The translations under genes were made by a program, and so were the position numbers. DNA of 64,000 nucleotides, from contig JAGGNK010008448.1 of NCBI GenBank assembly GCA_017590115.1, positions 3,412,794 to 3,476,793 of the forward strand, read 5' to 3'. This document shows, one piece after another, positions 1 through 9,121 of this stretch. The stretch is from Montifringilla adamsi (Eukaryota; Chordata; Aves; Passeriformes; Passeridae). Positions within the stretch are counted from its first letter, which is position 1. Every line of letters starts with the position of its first letter. The notes below the pieces were generated by a model. It did not search any database and had not been told where the DNA came from. It saw only the letters and a program-made list of their open reading frames with translations.

Positions 1-2341
1 CTCAGGTGTTCCCGTAACTCCGTGGCCGCGGGAATGTGTAGAGGGTTATCGACCCCTCCCGATCCCACAAAGTCGGCTTATCCCCACACTAGCCCCGGGG
101 GAGGCATAAAGCCCAGGCACCCGAGCAATGCAAACACCTTACCAAGCCCACAGAGCCCAAGAGCTGCATGCCTCCTGAAGCTTTGCTTGCAACACCATCC
201 CCTCAGGGCAGGGATGAGAAAGGCTGTTGTTGCCTCTGCACAGCCCCGACAGAGAGATCGCCCTGCTCTTTGAGGGGTGCTGAGCACAGCCACTAAAGGA
301 GTTCCACTTACTACTGGCACAAGACTGTCATTTTGGATTATGTGCACAAGCCAGTGCAAATGTCCAAGCAGGTGAACACAGCTGGATCCCACCCTGTATC
401 AGAACCGCACACCTGTGAGTGCTACTGACCCAGCCAAAACCGCTGCAACACAAACATTTAAATCCCAGACACATTTCGGTCAAGCAGGGATAGGTTCTGT
501 TCCCCAAATGAAGTAAGAGCCTGCACATTAATTTTAATAACTTCAGGATTTAATAACTATTCCACTCGTGTTTGGTCCCTCTTTTTCTGAAGAAAACACA
601 TCACTTTCTTATCTCCAGTCTTATTTCAGAACGGCAATTTCTGAATAACCTCATATGTGGACATATCCAAGCAGAAAACCCATGTTCTGCCACATAGAAA
701 CTCACAAACAGCAAGTTATCCTTGGGAAAGCAGTGGGTGTTCTCTGCAGAGACTGACTACCTCACCAGAAAGAAGTTTAGACAAAATACAGGAAAACCAC
801 TGGTATTCAGGAGCTCCTAAACGGAGCACACAACTACCCAGCAGGCAGCATGTGCTCAGCTTCCAGCAGTGCAGCCTCCCCCAGCAGAAGAAATCTGTGC
901 CAAGCCAGGCAGCCTTGAGTCCCCCACGCCCTGCAGGCCCCTCATCCGAGCACACAGAAACACCCAAGGACTGCCCTCTAGGAGAGACACTTCATCCCCA
1001 GCTGCCAAAACTGAACCAGACACAAGAGGCCCACGCAGTGCTGTGCCCAAATAGACCAACATTTGCTCTGATACATTACGTGCGTCTTATAGAAGGCAAG
1101 TATTATTAACCCTGAAGAGCTGCTGCCATTTCCTCCCTCTCCTTTGGCTGGGAGTGCACGGAAGCAGATGTTCACCTGTTGAACAGTTTGCTGAAAGTCA
1201 ATGAAAACTGATTTTTTTTAAAAATTAGACCCCAATCTGAGTTGCCTATTTAGCGGGATATTTAAACCCAACACTAAGATCCCCCCCAACTCCAGATGAA
1301 AGTAGCTGCATCTGTGGACCACAAAACCCTGGAACAGATGGGAAAAGTGTGGAAGGTGTTATGTAGCTATTGTGGTTCCCATTAGAAAGAGGTGGCAGCT
1401 TGAGAAACTTGAAAACTTTTAACGACTCTGGGTGGACAGAGGTGCTACATCTGCAGTTAAACCTTTCCCTCACCTTGCAGTAATATGGGGCTCGTACGAG
1501 CCACAAATTAACTTCCATTCAATTCTTTCCTATTATGTGAAATTTTTACAGCATTGAATTGATTTGATATATAAACATGATGAAAAAGAAATCTAAATTC
1601 TCAGGGAAAATTAAGTATTGTCCTATAGAACTTCAGACATTGTATAATATTGAAAAATTGATGGATTCTTTTTACATGTGTTATATTAAGAATATAGTGA
1701 ACCCATTTCTCCAAATCACATTTCAAAATATTTATTGTTCTGCCTTTGTATGTAAGCCTTACAACCATAGGAAACACACTTGCTGCTTCAATAAATGTCC
1801 TGAAAGCTTATGCACTCTTGTGACTCGGTGTGATACCCTGAATGTCAGCGCAGTGATTCGTGCCAGGATGTGATAATTACAGATACGGCTGTCAGGACAG
1901 AGTGCTCTTCTCGTGTGAGCTCTACAAGACTTCTAAGGACAAATGGTAGATTTCTCTCACTGGTATGCCTGGGAATATTTCATCTGGGGCTTTGTGCACA
2001 CATGGCATGTAAACCCATGGGAACAGGCAGGACTGCAGCAGCTCTACAGCGTGAGGGTATTGCCTGAGGAAGGTCAGCCCATCGTTCAAGCTGCAAGACA
2101 CTAGATAGTCATCCTTTGCTAGATGATGAAGCACTTTTGTTGCCCAGGAATGCTATTGGTGTGCCAAGGCCACATTCAGCAGACCATCACATTGATTTTG
2201 CATGAAAACATAAAGAAAAATGGACATATTTTGCTAACAGAAAAATAGTTCTTCTCAAGGGGAATGACAATTGCTAGCATAGTTGGGCAAATCTTCACGT
2301 TGCAAACTTTCTACCTGCTAGCCATGTCTGTAGGTAACCAT
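1..2341. other. left intergenic flank, no gene supported
   Basis: The longest plus-strand frame here (645-1109) is proline/serine rich, but I can find no splice acceptor that enters it without a stop and no family resemblance, so I do not call it coding. From about 1,520 to 1,800 the sequence becomes AT rich like a 3'UTR and ends at a plus-strand AATAAA. In human the genes beyond VENTX (MIR202HG, ADAM8) are transcribed toward VENTX, which corresponds to the plus strand here, so this could be the tail of such a gene. That is inference only. Confidence 0.4.
1790..1795 (+). promoter_or_regulatory. candidate plus-strand poly(A) signal
   Basis: A canonical AATAAA is followed 20-40 bases later by a GT-rich stretch (about 1,815-1,833), the arrangement of a real cleavage and polyadenylation site. 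The AT-rich sequence before it resembles a 3'UTR. It would terminate a transcript converging on VENTX. No coding exon of that transcript is visible, so it may be chance. Confidence 0.3.
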
Positions 2342-2465
2342 AAAAAAAAAAAAAAAAAAAACAAAAAAAAAAAAAAAAAAAAACCAAAAAAAAAAAAAAA
2401 AAAAAAAAAAAAACAAAAACAAAAAAAAAAAAAAACCAAAAAAAAAACAACAAAAAACACCAAAA
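2342..2465. repeat. A-rich simple repeat
   Basis: About 125 bases are nearly pure A with scattered C, grading on the right into an A/C-rich tail. The lysine-rich and phenylalanine-rich frames it produces on the two strands are artefacts of the repeat. It may be an old retroposon tail that has expanded; no element body is recognisable on either side. Confidence 0.9.
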
Positions 2466-2529
2466 ACCAAACCCAAACAAAAACCCCAAAACAATATACA
2501 GACCAAACTATCATAGCATTTATCATAGA

Positions 2530-3690
2530 TTGAGAGTCGATGTACTAGGCCACCAGATCTGGGACAGTGACTCCGTCATAGGCAGATCCTAATTATATTT
2601 ATGAAATGCACAGATTTTCCAATATATTATTGACAAAACCAGAGGAGTGGAGATGATAGGGTGTGCAATGCCACCCACTCCACTATGAGAAAGCGAAAAA
2701 CCCAACAAATCCAAACCAAAAAGACTCCAACATTGGAACACCACGAAAAAACTTGTTTAGCTGCGCAATGGGCAGGAGGAGATAGCCTGGGGAAGTGTAG
2801 CTCCCCTTCAGAGGCAAGTGAACGCTTTTTAAGGAACGGGGTTTTAACATGGCTAAAAGTGCAGGCAAGACAGGAGTTTGCTTCAGAAGGGGCCCCAGGA
2901 ATCGCAGGCGCACAGGCCCGGGCTGGGCTCCTGGCCGGTGGGACAGCTGATGGCTGTTTGTACCCTCCACTGCTCCCCTTTGGAAATGCTAACTTGGTTA
3001 TTCAGCGTCTCCTTTGATGTCCTGATAGGTGCTATTAGATAGTCGATTAGGCATCAACGAGATCGATTGTTTGGGAATAGATGCTTTTCTGTTTGAAGTA
3101 CCCGTGAACACTAACAGTGCCATCGCCCCGCCGCTCCTTTGCCCACGGGAACAATGCGGGCTAACACACAATAAATGACAAATGCTACTGACTCAGTCGG
3201 CAGCGCTTCACCCTCTTCCCTCCCGACTCACGCTGCAAGCCCAGATATCCCCATTCAGCCACTGTGGGAGCCAACACGCGCTTTGCATTAAAAACGATTT
3301 ATCGGGGAAATATTTCTGCGTGCTTTGCAGAACTAATGGACAAAGCACCTAGATAAGCTAAGCACAAGTTAGCTCGAAACAAACTAGCACTTGAATTTCT
3401 ATGCGCGCGATGGCCACAGTGTCTGAGGACTTGTGATACCTTCACAGTTGTTCAGAATTGCCCAGGCAGAGTAACTAGGAGCTGAAATAGAAATGAAAGC
3501 ACTTAGCTTACCTGAATACCGAAAAGACACTGGGATTAGCTCCCTGCTAGGTACTATTAGAGGATAATACTAGGTTGAAGCCTAGGAATTTAAGACACAA
3601 ATATAAAGGAAGAGTGGTAAAATCTACACAAGGAACATGTCGAGACCAAGAAGTCTCTCCTCTTTCTTCCCCCCTCCACTTCGGTGGGAT
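2530..3690. other. intergenic, with a GATA/TAAT-rich patch
   Basis: There is no gene in this stretch. Between about 3,010 and 3,080 there is a tight run of GATA-like and ATTAG/CGATT motifs, and CpGs persist (for example CGATTAG and GATCGATTG) although the surroundings are not CpG rich. This is compatible with a conserved regulatory element, but conservation cannot be judged from one sequence. Confidence 0.35.
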
Positions 3691-3760
3691 TTATCAAGTT
3701 AATTGTCATCTAATTGAGTATCAAAGAAAGAGATAATGGGCAGCAATTAGATGTAATGGC
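3691..3760. promoter_or_regulatory. candidate enhancer: TAAT, TCF and GATA cluster
   Basis: Two copies of CATCTAATTG lie in opposite orientations (3707-3716, and its reverse complement at 3744-3753). Between them sit a TCF/LEF-type ATCAAAG (3720-3726) and a GATA-type AGATAA (3731-3736). The 12-mer AGCAATTAGATG (3742-3753) occurs again in reverse orientation in the VENTX promoter (8729-8740), also beside an ATCAAAG and an AGATAA. The element lies about 3.8 kb beyond the VENTX stop codon. The motifs are seen directly; enhancer function and VENTX as its target are inferred. Confidence 0.45.
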
Positions 3761-4189
3761 CTAACAGTGCGAGATCTCTCTCGATTAGCACACAACGCCG
3801 AATAACTTCACCTAGTTTGTAAAGAGGTCCCTGGAGTGGCTCCACCATGTCTAGGAGCTACAGGGGGGTGATACACCCCGATCCTATTCCCAGTGCCCTG
3901 ATGGCTGTTTTAGCCAAATTGGGACGGGTGGTTCCGAGCGCGGCTGCTGGCGGCTCCCCGCCCCGCGGTGTTAATTCAATCAGGTTTCTCCCCCTCCGCG
4001 CACGCACTGCAGGGGAGAAGGTCTTTGAAGTTAGCGCTCTGGCAATTTTCCCCTCCCATCCCCTTTTCCTCCCCGGGGAGCCCAGTTTCCAGATTATACA
4101 GCCTCTTCCTCGAGAGCCGCCGGGCCGGGGGGTTCCGACAATTTCACCCCACGGGCATTAAACTACTCCTCCCCAACTAATCGACCCGG

Positions 4190-4233
4190 CTTTTTTTTTT
4201 TTTTCTTTTTTTCTTTCTTTTCTTTTTCCCTTC
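4190..4233. repeat. homopyrimidine tract
   Basis: A run of T with interspersed C covers about 43 bases, with no purines on the plus strand. It sits inside the CpG-rich block and could form triplex DNA. It is otherwise ordinary low-complexity sequence. Confidence 0.85.
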
Positions 4234-5337
4234 GCATTTGTATCTCACTTGCCCACACCCCTTTGTGCTGCTGGAGAGCGTTCCGGGGCTGGTTTGTTGC
4301 GGTGCGATTGAAGACACAAAGGCGGGGCGCTCCCCGCCGCGCTGCCGGGGCTGCCCGGGAATCGGCTGCGGTGCCGGACCGCTCCCATCTCCTGCGAGGG
4401 GCTGGGACCGTGCAGGTATCACTGACACTAGTGCCCCTTTACTGCTGCCAGGGCTAAAACATAGTGAAGGAGAAATTCAAACAAGCAGGATGTTTGAATT
4501 CATGTAATCTCATGGCATGAAGCACGAAGTCCGAGTTTCTTTCTCTCAGATGAAAGGAAAAACGTGCGTTCGCAATTTAATGCCACAGTTGGACAGCTTT
4601 AGCAAAAATTAAATTACTTCACATGAAGTTTTTAGACAACTGGAACGTAGTAGTTGCCTTCTAGAGAAAGCCGGGTTTTGCAGGTCGGAGAGAAATTATC
4701 GTGTAGATATTCGGAGGAACCTGATAGCATTAGGGACTCGGCCTAGTGAGCATCACCTGTCGCGTTCATTTGAGCAATTACCGGGAAACAGAAGAGTATT
4801 TGCAAGCTAGCCCTGCCAAAACACTAGCAAGGTATTTCATGTGCTTGCTGAATATACCTGCGGCCAAGGACTCATTATGTTAAGTGACCATTAGCACCCT
4901 TTCGAACAGAGAGCGGCTTCTGCCTCGCCAGCCGCTCTGCAGCTCGTACGCCCAGAGCTGGGATGCCCCGTTAGTCCCGCTAACCAGCGCTCGCCCCTGG
5001 CACGAAACCCGCCAGCCTCGGCCAGAGCACGGGGAGCCGCACACAACCCCCGGGACGCTGAGATCATCCCCGAGACCGCCCCGGGGCTGCTGCCGCTCGG
5101 CCTCGCAGGGCGCCTGTCCCAGCGCTGTCCCCACAAACCCCGCGGGATTAAATCACGGCAAGGACGGCAACACTGCGCGTTGTGCCCGGCAGCACCGTCT
5201 GTCTCTGCCTGGCTCTAAACCTCCGCACGGAGGAGAAGCTGCTGCCCTGCTCCGGGCACCGCCGGGCGCGGCGGAGCCCAGCTCGGGTGCGGGCAGGGGA
5301 GGACAGGGCAGGCTGGGCAGGCTGAGGAGGTAAGGCA

Positions 5338-5355
5338 GGGCAGGGCAGGGCAGGG
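5338..5355 (+). repeat. G-quadruplex-type pentamer repeat
   Basis: Four GGG runs spaced by the dinucleotide CA form a textbook G-quadruplex pattern within a short CAGGG repeat in the gene-less CpG-rich block. Confidence 0.7.
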
Positions 5356-5870
5356 CCGGCTCCGCGCCGCTCGCCCGTCGGACGCGACAGCCCAGCCCGG
5401 CGGCTGCAGCTCCGCGTTACGAGCCCGGGAGCGGGGAGGGCAGACCCAGAGAATGAGGGCTCGTTCAGGGCCACCCCAGTTCACTTCTCCCCGGGGACAT
5501 GGGGACCGATAAGAGAGTGCTCCTGCCTCTCCCTTTTTAGCACTGGGGTGGAGACGATGGCACCCTCCTCCCCTGCACAAACTCCATCCCCGTAGTTCCC
5601 CTCCCAGGAAGCAGCTCCCCTCCGCAGGCGGGAGCACTTTGTTCTCCCTCTCTCCTCCCGAGCCTTTCCATCTGTCTCTCACTTTCCCCGGGCCCAGCTG
5701 CGGCGCTGCCCATGCCCACTTCCCTTTCGCCCTCCCCCGTTTGGCCCGGGGTGGGGCGCTCCCGGAACGCTGCGGGCAGTCCCGGTGGCCTCAGAGAGCG
5801 CTCCGCTCCTTCACCCCCAGCTTCCCATGCCGCCGCTCTGGCTTCTGAGAGCAGGAAGGGTTATTGTCAT

Positions 5871-7329
5871 TATTCCTTTCGTACGAGCTGAGCAGAGCAT
5901 TTGGAGGAGTGGTGGGGCTCTCTTCTGTGGCCAAACGAGATTATAAGGGGAACTCCTAACCCTTCAACCATTACTCCCTTGAAAACAGAATAGCCACATG
6001 GAGTCTAATGCTTAATTTTATTTATTTTTTTTAATGGTAAGTTGTACATTTATTGGCCTTGACTGTCTTGTTATTTCAAACATGACTGCTTTAGAGCAGA
6101 GGGAAATACTCACCATTGCAGCTCTTTCTGGAGACACCCCAGTTCCCTAATGATGTTTGAAAAGAGTCAGAGAGATTTCTTCAAATCAATATTACCGTTT
6201 AATGACACCTGACTTCCAGAAATAAGCCTCCATCGAATGGGAATTTTACTTATGTGTCAACAAACTTCCTTAATCCATAACTGTGTAATGTTCCTGAGAT
6301 CTCAGCAAGACTGATAGCACCTGAGCCCTTTTTAATTTAGCTGAAACTCTTGCATTAGAGATACACAATTTGTGCAATTGCAAATACTATTATCTCAAAA
6401 GACTAGAAAAATACAGCATAGATTACAAAAGAGGTGACTGCAAAGCCCACTCCCCACAGCAGCACATAATGTTGCTTTTCACCAGGCAAGGGAACAAGCG
6501 GGAGATTGGCCTCTGTATACAAAAGATATTCAAGGAGGCTGCTAGAGAACCTTCAGACCATTCATTACAGGAGTTAAAATTACCAGTGTGCCGGAAATAT
6601 CCTAGTAACCCCCCCAGATCACCTCTAAAGTCATGGAAATTTTTATTGCTTTTTTCATGTTAGTTGACAATTGACTTTGAAAGATTTATGTCAACTTACA
6701 GTCAAAGATCATTTCTCAGAGCCCTTTTTCTGGCCTGAAATCAGGCCATTTTGATCATCAGTTTACTAGCTCATTATCCAAATTTTAAAAGTGCATAGCA
6801 CAGTGGTAAGGAATTTTACTGCCACTTATGGAAAACCAGCTTTGGAATGTTAAAATTCTTTTGATCGTCACCCTTGTACCCTGATAACTGCATGTGAGAT
6901 GACCAGATACTGTTTCCTAGATAAGAAATGTCAGGATCCTTTCAATGATCTGTTTAGGTAAGAGATTCTTACTAATCTACTGAGGCAGCTCATTAAAACG
7001 GGAAGATATGATATCATACTTATTTAGAAAATAATTTTTTAAATCTTAAAAGCATCTGTTCTGCAACTATACCAAGCCCAGTATTAAGCAGCAGGTGTAT
7101 CCACACATTTGGCTAAAAACACAGTTCTGTGACAGAAAGCAGCAGAAAGGGTTGGATACCTGCTTTAGAAGACAGAGAGAAATTCAGGCTTTTTCGCATT
7201 CTGCGGCAGAGTAAATTGCAGGTGGGGCAGAACAAATCTAGATAAGAAGTAGTCTATGCTTCTTTAAGTGAAGAGGAGCTTTCTTTCGGGGCAGGATGAA
7301 TACCCCTACAATCCTCGAGAAAGGAATTC
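5871..7329. other. intergenic, nothing recognised
   Basis: AT-rich sequence lies between the CpG-rich block and the VENTX 3' end. The only long frame (6370-6663, plus) has no family resemblance. I see no repeat element or RNA gene. Confidence 0.5.
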
Positions 7330-7355
7330 ACATGAAAGCTGGGAAAAAAAATAGG

Positions 7356-7361
7356 TTTATT
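7356..7361 (-). promoter_or_regulatory. VENTX poly(A) signal
   Basis: This reads AATAAA on the minus strand, about 215 bases past the VENTX stop codon, and is the first canonical signal downstream. It implies a 3'UTR of roughly 230-240 bases. Confidence 0.65.
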
Positions 7362-7573
7362 AAAAGATTCCATTTATATTATTGTTTGTCCCACCCCGTT
7401 TATATTTTACAGTTGCCTATAAATTCAAGTCCATGATTCAGATTGTCCAGCATGTCTTTGTAAATGTTTAAATCGGTGCTGCATCATAACTCCACCAAGC
7501 AGTTACGGACGAGAGCAGCCCAGATATCTGTCAGTAGTGCAAATCCTCTTTAGTCCTAGCTGGTATCAGAGGG

Positions 7574-7885
7574 TCAGACACCCAGCAGGAAAGCCCTGGG
7601 GTCCCGGTACCCCACAAAGCAGGGTGCTGCCCAAAAGCCAACCGGCTGTGCTCTGCAGGCGCTGCTGAGGTCCAGAGCGGGTGCCGGCAGGGCCGCCACA
7701 GCGAAGCCCTCAGAGGCAGCCCCTTGCCGGGGCAGAGGTGGTGGCCGGGCCACGTATGTGAGCGGCAGGGGCACCACAGCGCCCTGAGGTCCGTAAGGGA
7801 GAGCGGGGCTGCAGAAGGGCTCCGTTCTCAACTCCTGCAGCTGCCGCTTGAGCTTCATCCGGCGGTTCTGAAACCACGTCTTGAT
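7574..7885 (-). CDS. VENTX: VENTX exon 3, recognition helix and C-terminus
   Basis: It follows a pyrimidine-rich CCCCCAG acceptor and begins with IKTWFQNRRMKLKR, the recognition helix, then a proline/alanine-rich tail ending in a TGA stop at 7574-7576. The preceding intron is only 117 bases, contains no stop in this frame and is a multiple of three. Confidence 0.95.
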   Translation of the reverse strand: MKTWFQNRRMKLKRQLQELRTEPFCSPALPYGPQGAVVPLPLTYVARPPPLPRQGAASEGFAVAALPAPALDLSSACRAQPVGFWAAPCFVGYRDPRAFLLGV

Positions 7886-8607
7886 CTGGGGGAAGGGTAC
7901 AGGGGAAGAAGAAGGGACGAGGTTACAACGCCACCCAGGCTCGATTATCTCGTTATTTGGAGCCGTGCCGCCGCCATTCACCGAGCCCGCGCCCCCGCTC
8001 ACCTGCACCTCGGAGAGGCGCATCCTGCCCGCCAGCTGCCGGCGCTCGGCGGCGCCCAGGTACTGCTGCCGCTGGAAGGAGCTCTCCAGGGTGCTGATCT
8101 GCTCCGCGCTGAACGCCGTGCGCAGCCGCCGCCCGCCGCGCCCGCAGGGCTCCTCGGGGCCCGGGCACTCGGGAGCCTCTTCCGGCACGGGCTGCTCCGC
8201 TCCCGATGGCCTCCCGCCTGCTCCTGCGCACAGGGATGAGGAGAAGGAAAGGGTCAGCCAGGCCCGGGTACCGCGTGGGGAACCGCCCGCCCCCTCCGTC
8301 CCCGAGCAGCCACGGCGCAGTGGTGCCTTCCCGGGCCCGGGGTGTCCCAGACCCGCCGCCCCCGCCCGGGAGCCCCCGGCTGTCCCGCGGTACCTGCGGC
8401 GGGAGTGGCCGCCAGGCGCTCCCGGCTCCGGCCGCCCGTCCCGTCCCGCGGGCCCGCCGGCGGCTCCTGGCTCCGCTCGCTCCGGCCGACGCTGGAGCTG
8501 GGCCCGTGGCCCGCGGATGATGCTCGGTGTGGGGAGTCCTTGGTGGGGCTCTTGAGAGCTTGGCTGCTCTGGGACAACCATTCCACGGAGAAAGGGGCCT
8601 TAGTCAT
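7574..8607 (-). CDS. VENTX: VENTX, Vent-class homeobox transcription factor (3 exons)
   Basis: This is a complete gene encoding 248 residues, spliced as 8607-8394, 8223-8003 and 7885-7574. The start is chosen because the protein then opens MTKAPFSVEWLSQSS, the conserved Vent N-terminus, about 25-30 bases downstream of the predicted cap site. The homeodomain spans about residues 102-161, with W48, F49, N51 and R53 present and threonine at position 47 (IKTWFQNRR), a hallmark of the Vent class. The C-terminal part is proline and alanine rich. In vertebrates Vent proteins are BMP-responsive nuclear regulators of ventral fate and stem-cell maintenance, functionally related to NANOG; mouse and rat lack the gene. 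Its position next to KNDC1 matches human 10q26.3. NK or BARX homeoboxes are alternatives, but T47 and the N-terminus argue against them. Confidence 0.95.
8003..8223 (-). CDS. VENTX: VENTX exon 2, homeodomain helices 1-2
   Basis: It follows a TGCGCAG acceptor and ends CAG|GTGAGC. It encodes an acidic, proline-rich linker and homeodomain residues 1-44 (RTAF in the N-terminal arm, then ISTLESSFQ and YLG). The homeodomain is interrupted after residue 44, an intron position seen in several homeobox classes. The upstream intron is about 170 bases. Confidence 0.93.
8394..8607 (-). CDS. VENTX: VENTX exon 1 (coding part)
   Basis: It encodes residues 1-71 plus one base of codon 72 and ends at a CAG|GTACCG donor. 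The conserved Vent N-terminal peptide is followed by a serine-rich, low-complexity segment. Confidence 0.92.
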
Positions 8608-8661
8608 CGTGCCTTCTTTAGGAGATGCCGGGAAGGAGCGTGTCGGGGAGCACGGGCCTCC

Positions 8662-8667
8662 TTTATA
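8662..8667 (-). promoter_or_regulatory. VENTX TATA box
   Basis: It reads CTATAAAG on the minus strand about 55 bases upstream of the start codon. This predicts transcription initiation near 8,632-8,637 and a 5'UTR of about 25-30 bases. Confidence 0.7.
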
Positions 8668-8707
8668 GCGCAACTCCCGGAGGAAAACGTTGTTCGTGTA
8701 AATACAC

Positions 8708-8745
8708 ATCAAAGGGCCAGATAAGTATCATCTAATTGCTATCAG
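8708..8745 (-). promoter_or_regulatory. VENTX proximal promoter module
   Basis: Within 40 bases lie a TCF/LEF-type ATCAAAG (8708-8714), a GATA-type AGATAA (8719-8724), the homeodomain-type 12-mer CATCTAATTGCT (8729-8740) and a second GATA-type site read on the minus strand (CTGATAG, near 8737-8743). The module sits about 70-110 bases upstream of the predicted cap site. Wnt, GATA and homeodomain inputs, including feedback by VENTX itself, are plausible but inferred from motifs only. Confidence 0.55.
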
Positions 8746-8875
8746 TCCTCCCCCCCCAACAAAAGATATCGTTCACACATTGCCCCAGCTCTCGGAGGCT
8801 CGGCTCCGCCGTGTCTGCCCCTGAGGAGTTCACTCCGCCGTCAGTGATTTACAGCTCTTGTAACATCCTATCCCC

Positions 8876-8883
8876 ATGCAAAT
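8876..8883. promoter_or_regulatory. octamer (POU) site upstream of VENTX
   Basis: A perfect ATGCAAAT octamer lies about 240 bases upstream of the predicted VENTX cap site. POU-family factors, including the pluripotency factor POU5F3/OCT4, bind this motif. Confidence 0.5.
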
Positions 8884-9113
8884 GGCATTTATGGAGCTGA
8901 GCAGCCTCAAACGGCGCTGGGGAATGTACCCCCGGGGGAGCGCAGCATCCCCGGCCGCTGGAGGGAGAAGGAACGCTGCTACTTCCGATCTCCCTTCCCC
9001 TGGAGTTGCTTTTCCATTCCTTTTCAAGGACCAGGCCCACTGTTCTGCTCAAGCCTGCTCCTCTCTGGGCCGAGCACTGCGTTCCCGAGACAGCCTCAGC
9101 CAGGCAAGCTGCA

Positions 9114-9121
9114 ATGCAAAT
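9114..9121. promoter_or_regulatory. second octamer (POU) site upstream of VENTX
   Basis: This is a second perfect ATGCAAAT, about 480 bases upstream of the predicted cap site and in the same orientation as the first. Confidence 0.45.

Larger units (their letters stand above)
3880..5870. other. CpG-rich block without a recognisable gene
   Basis: CpG dinucleotides are dense from roughly 3,880 to 4,460 and again from about 4,900 to 5,870; for example I count 13 CpGs in the 80 bases from 5,341. The two parts are separated by an AT-richer stretch. Such blocks in birds usually mark promoters or developmental regulatory domains. Open frames of 80-155 codons occur on both strands but show no known domain and fit GC-rich chance frames. 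It may drive a non-coding transcript or belong to the regulatory domain of VENTX. Confidence 0.6.

Noticed and set aside
657..1109. Plus-strand 150-codon frame, P/S rich, considered as an ADAM8-like cytoplasmic tail
   Set aside because: An in-frame stop precedes it at 642-644, there is no acceptor between, and resemblance to ADAM8 is only compositional.
2295..2533. Lysine-rich and phenylalanine-rich frames
   Set aside because: Produced entirely by the A-rich simple repeat.
4884..5682. Frames of 149 and 155 codons on opposite strands in the CpG-rich block
   Set aside because: They overlap each other on opposite strands, are arginine/proline/alanine rich from GC content alone, and show no family motif.
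1..7500. Search for the miR-202 hairpin, expected on this side of VENTX from human order
   Set aside because: I did not find the mature 5p or 3p sequences on either strand; the locus is probably left of position 1.
7881..8555. Long plus-strand open frame antisense to VENTX (224 codons)
   Set aside because: It is the complement of a GC-rich coding region; composition explains the lack of stops and the translation has no known domain.
8254..8712. Upstream extension of the VENTX frame to a start at 8712
   Set aside because: The extension lies upstream of the TATA box, and the conserved Vent N-terminus begins at 8607.
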